Positions 45,472 to 55,040 of a DNA stretch of 64,000 bases are shown here, piece after piece. The position numbers and the translations under genes were made by a program. The first letter of the stretch is position 1. Every line of letters starts with the position of its first letter. The notes under the pieces were generated by a model that was given only the letters and a program-made list of their open reading frames with translations, did not search any database and was not told the origin of the DNA. This DNA is from Staphylococcus hsinchuensis (GTDB lineage: Bacteria > Bacillota > Bacilli > Staphylococcales > Staphylococcaceae), in contig NZ_CP128355.1 of the NCBI RefSeq assembly GCF_038789205.1, forward strand, positions 558,001 to 622,000, in the 5' to 3' direction.

Positions 45472-46095
45472 TTAATATTGTGATTTATTATTTTCATTTT
45501 GAGTCATTGTATTCTCATCAATTTGTACACTATTGTTGGTAGCTGTAGTACCAGTAGAATTTTGTGCATATGATTCAGATTGAGGTCGTTGATTATAGAA
45601 GTTTCCTTGAGTATGCTTTAAACAACTTCCGCCATCACCATAGTTATTTGGTGTGTTGTCACCAGGAATGATTAACACGATTAACGTATAAAGTGCCACT
45701 AGACCTGCAACGACTGTCCCAAACGCGCCTGCGATTAATGTAAGTCCAATCACACCAGAACCACTCGCACTTGCAGCGGCGACTATAGCAAATACAAACA
45801 TAACCGCAGCAAACGTTGCAATAAATCCACTAATGTATGACACTATCGCTAACGCCATCGTACGATTGGTGTCATGTAGACGTCTCACCATGACTGTAAA
45901 TGTTGGAATAATGATCGCTAAAGCAAACAGACTGCTAAGAAACCCAGCAGAAACAATCCCTAAAAGTGATGAAATAACAAAATTAATCCAAAATTGATGC
46001 CAATAATCCGCTCTTCTAGATCTTCCCTTTACATCTAAAAACCTTGTCCAAAACTCTTTGTAACTTTTCACTACTTGATTTTGAGTATCTTCCAT
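45472..46095 (-). CDS. DUF805 membrane protein
   Basis: About 207 residues from ATG 46095 (MEDTQNQVVKSYKEFW), preceded by GGGGGAAA. The DUF805 core has WTRFLDVKGRSRRADYWHQFW before TM1, VRRLHDTNR between helices and about four membrane segments, followed by a polar Asn/Gln-rich tail with GDNTPNNYGDGGSC. Function is unknown; the family is often linked to cell-envelope or stress loci. Confidence 0.85.
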   Translation of the reverse strand: MEDTQNQVVKSYKEFWTRFLDVKGRSRRADYWHQFWINFVISSLLGIVSAGFLSSLFALAIIIPTFTVMVRRLHDTNRTMALAIVSYISGFIATFAAVMFVFAIVAAASASGSGVIGLTLIAGAFGTVVAGLVALYTLIVLIIPGDNTPNNYGDGGSCLKHTQGNFYNQRPQSESYAQNSTGTTATNNSVQIDENTMTQNENNKSQY

Positions 46096-46371
46096 ACATA
46101 TTTCCCCCATAATTTGATAATTATATTATACGAAACATAATTGTAAAAAACAATTACATTAAGGTAGAAATATATATACTTCATCAAAATACTAATATCT
46201 ATATTATTTTGTTGTTTAGATATTTAAAGTATTACAATTATTAAGCATTGAGAGCAACTCGAATTCCATTACACTCATATTACTTTTTAAATAAATAGTA
46301 AATTTGAAAAAATAGAATAACTTATTTGATATATTAATATTGAAATAAACATCTTATAGGAGGCGCTTCTG

Positions 46372-47361
46372 ATTTTAAAAAACTACTTAAATGGGCGTAA
46401 ATTTATTGCAATATTGATTATTACACTGCTTACGAGTGTATCAATATTTTCTTATCATAAAGCAGATGCTGCGAAATACCCAGATGATTTTAAAATTACG
46501 ACACATAATGTCTACTTTATGCCACAAGCAATTTATCCAAACTGGGGACAAATGCAACGCGCTAATTTAATTCCAAAAGCAAATTACATACAAAATCAAG
46601 ACGTTATCATTTTTAATGAATTATTCGATAAACAAGCAACAACTCAATTTTTAAATAATTTATCATCACAATATCCATATCAAACACCTATCGTTGGAAA
46701 AAATAAAGAAGGTTGGAATCGTACTTCAGGCTCTTATAACCCTGCTAAAGTAGTAAATGGGGGTGTAAATATTGTGAGTAAATGGCCTATTTTAGAAAAA
46801 GAACAACACATTTATAAAAATGGCTGTGGCGCAGATGGATTCAGTAATAAAGGTTTTGCATATATTAAAATAAATAAAAATGGAAAACCGTATCATATCA
46901 TTGGAACACATTTACAAGCTGAAGATGGTTCATGTATAAAAGGAAAAGACCGCACAATTAGAGAAAGTCAAATGCATGAAATTCGCCAGTTCATTAAAGA
47001 TAAACAAATCCCTAAAGATGAAGCTGTCTTTATCGGTGGTGACCTTAATGTAATCAAAGGATCTGATGAATATAGTCAAATGTTCGATCATTTAAATGTC
47101 ACGCAACCTACATCTTTCAGTGGGCATAATTATAGTTGGGACACGCAAACAAATGGTATTGCACATTACAATTATCCAAAACTAGCACCGCAACATTTAG
47201 ATTACATTCTACCTGATAAAGATCATGCACAACCAAGTTCATGGGATAACAAAGTACACAAAGCTAAGTCACCACAATGGTCGGTCACATCATGGGGTAA
47301 AGATTATCAATATAACGATTATTCAGATCATTACCCATTAGCCGCTTCAACTGGAACTTAA
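46372..47361 (+). CDS. hlb: Sphingomyelinase C, beta-haemolysin-like, non-canonical start
   Basis: The EEP-fold sphingomyelinase motifs are intact: ITTHNVYFMPQA, IFNELFD (metal Glu), GGVNIVSKWP, IGTHLQAED, GGDLNV, HLDYIL and SDHYP. It secretes through a signal peptide (KNYLNGRKFIAILIITLLTS, cleaved after KADA). The nearest TTG (46414) falls inside that peptide. The strong AGGAGG lies 8 bases before an ATT at 46372 (CTG 46369 also in frame), giving about 329 residues, the length of S. aureus Hlb. It should hydrolyse host sphingomyelin and lyse cells. The sequence end is diverged (SPQWSVTSWGKDYQYND) from the Hlb hydrophobic hairpin. Confidence 0.85.
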   Translation: MLKNYLNGRKFIAILIITLLTSVSIFSYHKADAAKYPDDFKITTHNVYFMPQAIYPNWGQMQRANLIPKANYIQNQDVIIFNELFDKQATTQFLNNLSSQYPYQTPIVGKNKEGWNRTSGSYNPAKVVNGGVNIVSKWPILEKEQHIYKNGCGADGFSNKGFAYIKINKNGKPYHIIGTHLQAEDGSCIKGKDRTIRESQMHEIRQFIKDKQIPKDEAVFIGGDLNVIKGSDEYSQMFDHLNVTQPTSFSGHNYSWDTQTNGIAHYNYPKLAPQHLDYILPDKDHAQPSSWDNKVHKAKSPQWSVTSWGKDYQYNDYSDHYPLAASTGT

Positions 47362-47375
47362 AACACATATGAATT

Positions 47376-47544
47376 AGGGAATAGGACAGAAATCGAATTT
47401 TCTAATAGATATTTCGTAGTTCCACCTTGGCAGGGATGACTAGAATTGAGAAAAGCTTGATATAAGCGCATATTCAATTCAGACCTCTACTGCCTAGTTG
47501 AAAAAGAGTCTGAGACAAAAATAGTTGTCTCAGACTCTTTTTAT
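47376..47544. repeat. Dispersed intergenic repeat, copy A, ending in a terminator
   Basis: Begins ATAGGACAGAAATCGAATTT and, after ACTGCCTAGTTGAAAAA, ends in a hairpin: AAAAAGAGTCTGAGACAA / TTGTCTCAGACTCTTTTT (47501-47542). Shares the core with copies at 55155 and 63684 and a reversed partial copy at 62772. The hairpin terminates both the sphingomyelinase and, in reverse, the carboxypeptidase genes. Confidence 0.8.
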
Positions 47545-47552
47545 TTCCCAGG

Positions 47553-48221
47553 TTATAACCCAAGGTACTCTTCTAATGTAAGATGAGATTCATAAATAGC
47601 TTTAGCATGTTTCTTACCAACGTAACGTATATGCCAAGGTTCGTATTGATACCCAGTAATCGTTTCTTTGCCTTTCGGATATCTTATAATAAACCCATAT
47701 TCATGTGCGTGTGCTTTCAACCATTTACCTGCTTTCGTCTTAACAAAATCTGTATTGAAATTAACTTGAGGTGTCTTAGTTGAGCCTATATCAAACGATA
47801 ACCCAGATTGATGTTCTGAACTACCGGGTTTCGCACTGTATTTATTTGCTGCTTTCTCCCCATCTTTTTTCACGTAATTATTAAATAATGTTTGTTGTCT
47901 TTGATAACTTCTAAAACCACTCGTGATTGTGAGCTTGAGTCCTTTTTTATTTCCATCATTTAGTAGCTTCGTTAAAGCAGTTCTAGCAGATTTATCAACA
48001 CCTGGATTATAATCTGATGGTAGTGGTATTTTCTTATTTACGATTAAAATATCGTCTATAAATGTTACTCCATTTTTTATCTTTTTCTTATGATTGTTAT
48101 TGGTTCCTTGTTTTTTATGTGCGTCTGTATTACCTGGCTTAGCGTCATCCTTACGCCACTGATTTGAGCACGCCATGAGGATTATGCTTATAAACACGAT
48201 GCCTATTATTAATTTTTTCAT
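47553..48221 (-). CDS. M15B D-alanyl-D-alanine carboxypeptidase lipoprotein
   Basis: About 222 residues from ATG 48221, preceded by GGGGGC. Signal peptide with lipobox ILMAC. The VanY/M15B zinc site is SSEHQSGLSFDIG (His, Asp) and EPWHIRYVG (catalytic Glu-Pro-Trp-His). It trims the terminal D-Ala from peptidoglycan stem peptides outside the cell. All catalytic residues are present. It is a single gene. Confidence 0.9.
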   Translation of the reverse strand: MKKLIIGIVFISIILMACSNQWRKDDAKPGNTDAHKKQGTNNNHKKKIKNGVTFIDDILIVNKKIPLPSDYNPGVDKSARTALTKLLNDGNKKGLKLTITSGFRSYQRQQTLFNNYVKKDGEKAANKYSAKPGSSEHQSGLSFDIGSTKTPQVNFNTDFVKTKAGKWLKAHAHEYGFIIRYPKGKETITGYQYEPWHIRYVGKKHAKAIYESHLTLEEYLGL

Positions 48222-48369
48222 CTCAGATGCCCCCAATTGTATGAATTATATAACGATTGACAAACATTCAATAGTAATAATATTCTAAAAAACCTTATTA
48301 TTTTAATTATATAATACCATACTTAAAAAGGAGCTTATATAGTGATTTTATAAATCTTATCATTAAAAA

Positions 48370-48393
48370 AAGGCTGGTTCGTAACCAGCGCTT
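48370..48393 (-). terminator. Terminator of the M20 operon
   Basis: GCTGGTT / AACCAGC with a 3-base loop and A7 on the left, giving T7 on the minus strand. Confidence 0.85.
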
Positions 48394-48432
48394 AATTTTA
48401 CGAAATTTCTTCTTTGTACCTTATGAAAGACT

Positions 48433-49560
48433 TTATAGGTTTTTGATTAGCTCAGTAAGTAATGTTGTTCTTGGCACTACAAACTTTTTATTTATATGTT
48501 CGTTTCTTGCGTGAGGGCCACCGCCTACGCCCCCTAATCCGTCTAAGGTAGGTGTTCCTTGAGCAGCAATAAAGCTCCCATCGCTTCCTCCTCCAACGGC
48601 AACTTGTTCGAGTTCAAAGCCTATTGATTGAGCATAGCTTTTGGCTTGTTGGAATAATACCTCTGTTTGTTCGGTCTTCATCATCACTGGTCGTACTTCT
48701 CCACCTTGAATCTCAATCTCAACTTGATTATTATATGGTTTCAAAGCATGGATGCGTTCATTAATCTCTTTGCCATTTTGTGGTGTCGTTATACGAACAT
48801 CAACTTTAATTTGTGCATGTTCAGGTCTTACATTAATTCCAGAACCACCTTGAATTTCTCCAACATTCACTGTTGTACCTTGTTCATAATCGGTCATATT
48901 TTCCAGATCAATGACTTGATGTGCAGCTTCCTGAATCGCACTTTGTCCTGATTGATGATCATTGCCTGAATGCGAACCTTTCCCTTTAAATTGAATCGTA
49001 TATCTATTGATGCCTTTTCTAAAGGTTTTAAGTGCACCAGTTTCACCTGTTGCAGCTTCCGCCACTAAACCAAATTTACTGTTGCGTGCTTCTGATTCAA
49101 TGTAAGGACGTGATGTAGGAGATGCAATACCTTCATGGTCGCCATTAAATAAGACGACTATTTTTTTGTTCGTTGTCGTATCATGTTCTTTTAACGCTCT
49201 TAATGCCCATAATATTTGGACATCGCCTGTTTTCATATCAATGACACCAGGGCCATAAATGGTTTCATCTTCTTCGACTAAAGGTAAGTCACCCTTTTGC
49301 CACACCGTATCAAAATGACCACTAATTAATATTTGCTCTTCACCTTCACCAAATTCAAAACGAATGTGGTTGCCGGTCTCTTCTTGTTCAATTATTTGAG
49401 GTTTAATGTCTAAATATGACTGAATCTTGTTACATAGCCAAGCACCCGCTTCATCAACTGCTTGCTTATCAGCGGTTGGTGATTCTATTTTCACGAATGT
49501 CTTAATATCATCTATAATTTCTTGTTCATGTTCAGTTAAATATGTTTGTATCACGTTCAT
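48433..49560 (-). CDS. M20-family metallopeptidase/deacylase
   Basis: 375 residues, CPG2/ArgE-type dinuclear zinc enzyme: SGHFDTV (His), GPGVIDMKTGD (bridging Asp), NGDHEGIAS (catalytic Glu) and a C-terminal His in GGGPHARNEH. The dimerisation domain (about 180-290) contains GIN. It cleaves N-acyl amino acids or peptides. Last gene of the operon yfcC-like permease, M14 enzyme, RpiR, M20. Confidence 0.88.
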   Translation of the reverse strand: MNVIQTYLTEHEQEIIDDIKTFVKIESPTADKQAVDEAGAWLCNKIQSYLDIKPQIIEQEETGNHIRFEFGEGEEQILISGHFDTVWQKGDLPLVEEDETIYGPGVIDMKTGDVQILWALRALKEHDTTTNKKIVVLFNGDHEGIASPTSRPYIESEARNSKFGLVAEAATGETGALKTFRKGINRYTIQFKGKGSHSGNDHQSGQSAIQEAAHQVIDLENMTDYEQGTTVNVGEIQGGSGINVRPEHAQIKVDVRITTPQNGKEINERIHALKPYNNQVEIEIQGGEVRPVMMKTEQTEVLFQQAKSYAQSIGFELEQVAVGGGSDGSFIAAQGTPTLDGLGGVGGGPHARNEHINKKFVVPRTTLLTELIKNL

Positions 49561-49572
49561 TGCCTAACGCTC

Positions 49573-50391
49573 CTATTCAATTAAATTATTTGAATCATCA
49601 TTGAGTTCTTCTAATTTTTGAATACGTTTTTGAACTTCTTCATTATATTCTTCTCTATAACTACTAAATACAAGGTTTAAAATACTAATCACAGGTGCTA
49701 TTTCGTTATACCCACTCACATCTCTATTTGTTCTGGCTAAAATCGCCACATCAGAAGGTTGATAATATGGAGATAAAGTATTATTTGTAACACTGATTGT
49801 TTTAAGATTTAGTGACTTTGCATAATTAAAGAAATCAAAAGTTTCGCGATGATATCTTGGGAATGAAATTGTAATGAGTAAATCGTTCTCCATCATATCT
49901 AACTTATATTGATTTAAATTACTTTGAGAAACAATTATCACGTTAGATCTATAAGTGCTTAATACATATCCGAACCATTCTGCAGTCGCTTTCGAAGTGT
50001 TTTTACCAATGATGTAAACTTTATTTGCTTCATGTATTAAATTAACAGCCTTTGTTAAAGTAGCGTGGTCTATTTTATCAGCACCTTCGCGTATCAACTG
50101 AACGTCTCTCTCAATTGAATCAAATGTCCCTTTCGTCTCATCTACATCTTGATTGGTCTGAAAGATACTATCTCTTATAGCTGCCTGTAATTCAGAATAA
50201 CCACTAAATCCGATTGTATATGCAAAGCGAATTATCGTTGCTTCACTGACGCCAACCTTTTTCTGCATTTGAATCAAAGTTAAATAAGAACTTTCATTTA
50301 AATTGTCTAAAATAAAGTTAGCTACTTTCTGCTTCCCTGTGGAAAGTGTGTTGTATTTATCTTCAATGATTGATGTAATAACATTCGCCAT
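49573..50391 (-). CDS. RpiR-family regulator
   Basis: 272 residues: HTH_6 domain (1-80: IEDKYNTLSTGKQKVANFIL, SEATIIRFAYTIGFSGYSEL) and a SIS sugar-isomerase-like domain (about 105-250). RpiR proteins usually bind phosphosugars; here the operon suggests an amino-sugar or acylated amino acid effector. It probably controls its own operon together with CcpA. Confidence 0.88.
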   Translation of the reverse strand: MANVITSIIEDKYNTLSTGKQKVANFILDNLNESSYLTLIQMQKKVGVSEATIIRFAYTIGFSGYSELQAAIRDSIFQTNQDVDETKGTFDSIERDVQLIREGADKIDHATLTKAVNLIHEANKVYIIGKNTSKATAEWFGYVLSTYRSNVIIVSQSNLNQYKLDMMENDLLITISFPRYHRETFDFFNYAKSLNLKTISVTNNTLSPYYQPSDVAILARTNRDVSGYNEIAPVISILNLVFSSYREEYNEEVQKRIQKLEELNDDSNNLIE

Positions 50392-50403
50392 ACTTAAGCT
50401 CCT

Positions 50404-51297
50404 TTAATTATTTTCATAAAGTTTAGCATATCTTACCATTCGTTCCCCTGAAAATGTATAACATGGATAATTAATTGCGGCAATTAAACCATCATACGGT
50501 GCTAAAATTGCTTCATCATCTAATTCACCTAATGCATCTCCTTTGAAACAATGTTCACCTGAGTGTCGTTTAGGATTAAAGAAGCCGTGTTTGGTTGCAC
50601 TTATTGTTTCTATATTTTCATGAAAAATAAGGTCATCTATTGCAACATCATTTTTACCATGTTGTGTCTTAATGACACCGATTGAATTCAATAAACTAAA
50701 CATGCGTTTCAGTGCGAATTGAGCAGTTTCTAAATCAACCATTCCATCAGGCTGGCCACCTTTTAATTCTAAAAGTGCTGCTTGCTGACCAACTTTACAA
50801 GCTTCTAAAAACAATTGTCCAGAAGCGCCGCCTGAACGCACCACATGTTTAATTCCAATCTGGCTTGCTAATTTATATTGTTCTTCATAATCCTGATACA
50901 AACTCATCACGTAATTCGATCCATGCTGCCCACAACAATGCAAATCAATGATGTAATCTGCCTCCCGTGTTTCTTGCCAAATATGATGCGCTAATTGCAT
51001 CGATTGGGAACCATCTTTATTACCTGGGAAAATTCGATTCAAATCCAAATTATCATAAGGCGATGTTCTCGTTCTATTAAAATAAGCTGGTTTGTTTACA
51101 ATCGGAATAATCTTTACCTTACCTTTTATTGAATAGTTAGGTAGTAATTCTATTAACTGAAATGCTACGTGAATCGCAGTTTGTTCTACACCATGAATCC
51201 CAGCTGTAAAAACAATTTCTGGACCTTCCTCATTATCGTTAAACTCGTATACATCATAAGTAGATAAACTTGGGTTTTGGAAAGTTATTTCTTTCAT
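50404..51297 (-). CDS. M14-type succinylglutamate desuccinylase/aspartoacylase-like enzyme
   Basis: 297 residues with zinc ligands in TAGIHGVEQTA (His, Glu) and YIIDLHCCGQHG (His), LNRIFPGN (Arg) for the carboxylate, and Glu in ALLELKGGQPDG. This is the AstE/AspA family, which removes acyl groups from N-acyl amino acids. Gene order with the YfcC permease and an M20 hydrolase suggests import and stepwise hydrolysis of acylated amino acids or small peptides. Confidence 0.82.
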   Translation of the reverse strand: MKEITFQNPSLSTYDVYEFNDNEEGPEIVFTAGIHGVEQTAIHVAFQLIELLPNYSIKGKVKIIPIVNKPAYFNRTRTSPYDNLDLNRIFPGNKDGSQSMQLAHHIWQETREADYIIDLHCCGQHGSNYVMSLYQDYEEQYKLASQIGIKHVVRSGGASGQLFLEACKVGQQAALLELKGGQPDGMVDLETAQFALKRMFSLLNSIGVIKTQHGKNDVAIDDLIFHENIETISATKHGFFNPKRHSGEHCFKGDALGELDDEAILAPYDGLIAAINYPCYTFSGERMVRYAKLYENN

Positions 51298-51327
51298 AAT
51301 GGAAGCACTCCTTTAAATATATTCCTC

Positions 51328-52709
51328 TTACGTAGGACCATAATTTGTTAGAACAGCGATAATTACAAATATAATCGCTACAATTGACCAATAAATTACG
51401 AGTGGAAACGCAAATTTAAACCATTTTCCAAATGGAACTCCACCAATCGCAAGTACTGCCATAAGTGTTCCTGAAACTGGTGTAATCATATTAGTAATAC
51501 CGTCACCCATTTTAAATGCGATGACTGCCGTCTGTCTTGTAACATGTAAAATATCTGCCAATGGCGTCATTAAAGGCATGACAACTGCTGCTTGACCACT
51601 ACCTGAAGGAATTAATAAATTGAATAATAGGTTAAAAATAAACATTGCTACTGCACCAGTCATTGGTGACAGATGACTTAAAGGTACAAACACGCCGTTA
51701 ACAATCGTGTCGATAAATTTCCCATCTTCCATAAGCACAGTCACACCACGTGCTACACCAATTACTAATGCGCCGAATAAAATATTTCGAGCCCCATCCA
51801 TAAACGTTGCAACAAAATCATTCGGTTTCACTTTAGCAATGATTGCGGTAACAATCCCATCAATAATGAATAATGCTGCTAATTCTTCAACGCCCCATCC
51901 TTTTTGTAATGAGCCATATACAAAAATACCTATCGTTAAGAAAAAGCATAAGATGATCAATTGTTGTCTCCAAGTGAATGGAACGTCTCTATCCGGGTTA
52001 TCTTGAATAATCTCATCAGAAAACTTCTTTTCACCCATAATACTTTTACTCGGATCTTTAGAAATCTTTCGAATATACATACACGTATAAATCAAAGTGA
52101 CAATCATAAATGCAATGAACATATAAATTCTCATCATAGTTCCTGAGAAAATAGGTAATTTAGCAATCGTTTGAGCGACACCTAACGCAATTGGATCAAA
52201 TATCGGTGCAACGGCCCCAACATAGTAACCTAAATAGACGATTGCGATACCTGCGATGGCATCCAATTTCAATTTCTTAGCTAAAATAATCCCCAATGGA
52301 ATAAACGCAATAACTGCATTCGCACTCACACCAAAAGCATGAATAAAACCAAATACGATACCAATAACTACAATTAAAATGTATTTATTACCGCCAGACT
52401 TATCAATAAGTTTTGACACCGCAGCATTGAAAGTCCCCTGTTTTTCAATTACCGCTACGGCCCACCCATAATTAACACTAAAAATATTAAATCAGCGGTC
52501 TCAATCATTCCTTTAGGTATAGCCATAAAGAAATCTAAAATATTGAGATAAACATGATCAATATACTTGAAGCTATTAGCTACAACTTCATCATTTGAAC
52601 CCTTTCTCGCAAATTCACCAGAAGGAATAATGAAACTTAATATCCATACGATGAATAAAAGGCCAAATAATATGACAAAAGTATTCGGCATTTTTAATTT
52701 TTGTTTCAT
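51328..52709 (-). pseudogene. YfcC-type permease gene with a frameshift
   Basis: Two frames together make one about 460-residue permease. Residues from ATG 52709 (MKQKLKMPNTFVILFG) run through LIFLVLIMGGP and stop at 52455; the adjacent frame resumes at once with VAVIEKQGTFNAAVSKLIDKS and continues to 51328. A single base is missing near 52459-52463, where GGT GGG GCC would give the family GGA-V-A-V-I-EK. YfcC/AbgT-related permeases move amino acids, peptides or C4-dicarboxylates. The downstream ORF still has 363 codons, but its start is weak. If the deletion is real, the operon lacks its transporter. Confidence 0.75.
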
Positions 52710-52729
52710 AGCCTCGTTCCCCTTTGTTT

Positions 52730-52745
52730 TAGAAAGCGCTTTCAA
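52730..52745. promoter_or_regulatory. cre-like site before the permease operon
   Basis: TAGAAAGCGCTTTCAA fits the cre consensus except for one base, with the palindromic GAAAGCGCTTTC core, just upstream of the permease start. It predicts CcpA-mediated carbon repression. Confidence 0.75.
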
Positions 52746-52981
52746 AATTAATTGAAATAAAAACTACATAAAATTAATTTATGTAGCGTTTACTACTTAT
52801 AAAGTTACCAGAATATTCAAATGATGTAAATAGTAAATATTAGTGAGGGTTTTTTGGGGTTGGTATGCGGAGCGAACTGACAGACATTACATAACTTTGA
52901 AATTTGCTAAACGCTTTGCAGCATTTTACAATTAACGTGAAATCGTTGGTCCTGATATTAATATTTATTGGAGTGAAATCA

Positions 52982-53716
52982 ATGAATCATAAAATACAAC
53001 AACTAGATGATATTATTAGAAATTCAGAAAATATCGCTTTCTTCACAGGGGCAGGTATTTCTGTCGCAAGCGGGATACCGGATTTCCGCTCAATCGGTGG
53101 TCTAAACGATGAAATCACTAAAAAAGGCTACTCACCTGAATATATATTAAGTTCCGATTATTTAGAAAGTGACCCAGAAGGCTTTATAGATTTTTGTCAC
53201 CGATATTTATTATTCGCCGATAAAAAACCAAATACTGTACACCAATGGATTGCAGAACTTGAGAAGAAACATCAATCCAACGGTGTTATTACTCAAAATA
53301 TAGATGGTCTACATTCTGATGCAGGTAGTCAAAACGTGGACGAGTTACATGGAACGTTAAATCAATTCTTCTGTCTCCATTGCCAACATAAATATACAAA
53401 ACATGAAGTTATACAAAATCATTTACGCCATTGTGATAAATGCGGAAACCCTATTAGACCCGATATTGTCTTATATGGTGAAATGTTAAATCAAGGTACT
53501 ATTTTTAATGCACTTCATAAATTAAAAACTGCAGACACACTCGTCGTTTTAGGGTCGTCGTTAATTGTTCAACCCGCAGCAGGACTCATTTCAAATTTTG
53601 AAGGAGAGAACTTAATTATTATTAATAAAGATACAACGCCTTACGATGATGATGCGACATTAGTCATTAACGACGATATGGTGTCAGCAATTGATTCCTT
53701 ACGCAAGTCACAGTGA
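52982..53716 (+). CDS. Sirtuin-type NAD-dependent deacylase
   Basis: 244 residues from ATG 52982 (GGAGTGA upstream); a frame opening at 52904 has no ribosome site. Motifs: TGAGISVASGIPDFRS (NAD binding), TQNIDGLH, catalytic His in LHGTLN, four zinc Cys in CLHC and CDKC, and GSSLIVQPAAG. This is a standard Sir2/CobB enzyme, not the macrodomain-linked SirTM class. It deacylates protein lysines in the cytosol. Confidence 0.92.
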   Translation: MNHKIQQLDDIIRNSENIAFFTGAGISVASGIPDFRSIGGLNDEITKKGYSPEYILSSDYLESDPEGFIDFCHRYLLFADKKPNTVHQWIAELEKKHQSNGVITQNIDGLHSDAGSQNVDELHGTLNQFFCLHCQHKYTKHEVIQNHLRHCDKCGNPIRPDIVLYGEMLNQGTIFNALHKLKTADTLVVLGSSLIVQPAAGLISNFEGENLIIINKDTTPYDDDATLVINDDMVSAIDSLRKSQ

Positions 53717-53793
53717 GGTCACTAAAACGGCAGTCTAACCTCAAATGAAAATTGACAATTATTACTGAATTTAAATATTGTTTTCCAATAAAT

Positions 53794-53819
53794 GTTTAAA
53801 GTCCTGCTTTTGAGGAATA
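53794..53819 (+). promoter_or_regulatory. Candidate SigB promoter
   Basis: GTTTAA (-35), 14-base spacer, GGAATA (-10, imperfect to GGGTAT), before a CsbD-like gene, a class often controlled by SigB. Confidence 0.5.
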
Positions 53820-53852
53820 ATAGTTATATATCATTTAAAGGAGGCATTTATT

Positions 53853-53972
53853 ATGAGTAAATTTGACGAATTCAAAGAACAAGCAGAAGATAAAGCCGAA
53901 GAAATCAAAAATGACGAAGATAAACAAGAAGAACTTAAAGACAAAGCGAAAGACTTAAAAGACAAATTTTAA
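53853..53972 (+). CDS. CsbD-like small stress protein
   Basis: 39 residues (MSKFDEFKEQAEDKAEEIKN...LKDKAKDLKDKF), highly charged and helical, with AAAGGAGG 9 bases upstream. It is a short version of the CsbD/YjbJ family, stress proteins of unknown mechanism. It has its own strong terminator at 53999. Confidence 0.75.
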   Translation: MSKFDEFKEQAEDKAEEIKNDEDKQEELKDKAKDLKDKF

Positions 53973-53998
53973 TTAAAAGTCTATGATAAATAGTAAAG

Positions 53999-54035
53999 TG
54001 GCAAGAATGGTTAATTCCATTCTTGCCATTTTTTT
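53999..54035 (+). terminator. Terminator of the CsbD-like gene
   Basis: TGGCAAGAATGG / CCATTCTTGCCA, followed by T7. Confidence 0.95.
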
Positions 54036-54117
54036 ATAATGCTAGACTGCATTTATTGTTAGTATTATCTTCAAATACCCTTACACGTTTTATGGAAGAA
54101 AATTAATTTGATTGAAG

Positions 54118-54357
54118 TTACTCTTCATATGTTTTTTCTTTAATGACATTACCATCAGCGTCTTTTTTAACAATTTTATTTTCTCCTTCTGTTGTAAAAG
54201 TACCTACGATTTCTGCGGTTCTTTTATCACGGTAGTTAACTAGCCATCCACCATCATCTTTTTGCTTTACATTATCAACTAAGTACTTATCTGTATCAAT
54301 CGGTTGACCGTTAAATTCTGTAATTATTTGATAAATTTGTGATCGGTAATGTACCAT
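54118..54357 (-). pseudogene. C-terminal domain piece of the upstream lipoprotein
   Basis: 79 codons reading IYQIITEFNGQPIDTDKY, DGGWLVNYRDKRTAE and KKDADGNV. It has no signal peptide and no ribosome site. It begins 2 bases after the stop of the lipoprotein frame, in another frame, and resembles the C-terminal domain of the 36682 lipoprotein. It is probably the tail of one lipoprotein gene cut by a frameshift; an independent small gene is less likely. Confidence 0.5.
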
Positions 54358-54359
54358 AG

Positions 54360-55040
54360 TTACCGTGCTCTCATGTTCTTCATAACTTTTAGTTTCTCTT
54401 TATCTTCCGCAGGGCTTTGGTTCGAAATTTCGATTTTATTCGCTAATTCCGGTAAGGATGAATTATTTTTAAATTGCTTATATAAATCTTGTGTATTAAA
54501 TTCTTTTCCTGTTCTCAAGAGTTGTTTGTAGTCTAGTCTACTTTGGGTACTAGCTGCAATTATTTTTTTATCACTGATACCGATGATAGACGTAAAATTA
54601 CCAATAGATGGATAAACTTTGTAAAATTTCATACCTTGAGGTGCATTTACGACCGAATCCTCTTTTGACAACACGAGCTTATATAATTGTTTCTTTTCAG
54701 ACTCACTACCATTTCTTACTGTGAAAACACCTGTTAAAACTTCGTCTCTCGACAACATGTGTTTTTCAGTGCCTTTCGCGAAAAATGCTAAAGCTAATTT
54801 AGTTTTATCGTCTAATTTCTGTTCATTTTCTTGTGAATTGTCATTTTTCTTATTTTCATTTTTTTGTGTCTCAGATTGATTACTTTCCTGTTTTGGTTTG
54901 TCTTGTTTATCCGTCGTAGCCTCTTGTTTTTCCTTATTATTATCATGCTTTTCTGTTTTTTCCCCATTACTACACGCCGTTAAAGTCATAGCCAAACTAA
55001 GTGAACCAAATGTTAATAAAAATTTGTTAATATTTTTCAT
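54360..55040 (-). CDS. Lipoprotein, probably frameshift-truncated
   Basis: 226 residues from ATG 55040 (GGGGTGGAG upstream). Lipobox TLTAC, then a charged Lys/Glu/Asn/Gln linker to about residue 75, and a folded region about 80-215 (LALAFFAKGTEKHMLSRDEVLTGVFTVRN...). It ends LKVMKNMRAR at a TAA, and the likely remainder is in the -1/+1 frame from 54357. No enzymatic motif. Surface protein of unknown function. Confidence 0.7.
   Translation of the reverse strand: MKNINKFLLTFGSLSLAMTLTACSNGEKTEKHDNNKEKQEATTDKQDKPKQESNQSETQKNENKKNDNSQENEQKLDDKTKLALAFFAKGTEKHMLSRDEVLTGVFTVRNGSESEKKQLYKLVLSKEDSVVNAPQGMKFYKVYPSIGNFTSIIGISDKKIIAASTQSRLDYKQLLRTGKEFNTQDLYKQFKNNSSLPELANKIEISNQSPAEDKEKLKVMKNMRAR

Noticed and set aside
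52904..52981. N-terminal extension of the sirtuin
   Set aside because: The frame is open, but the ribosome site GGAGTGA and family start point to 52982.
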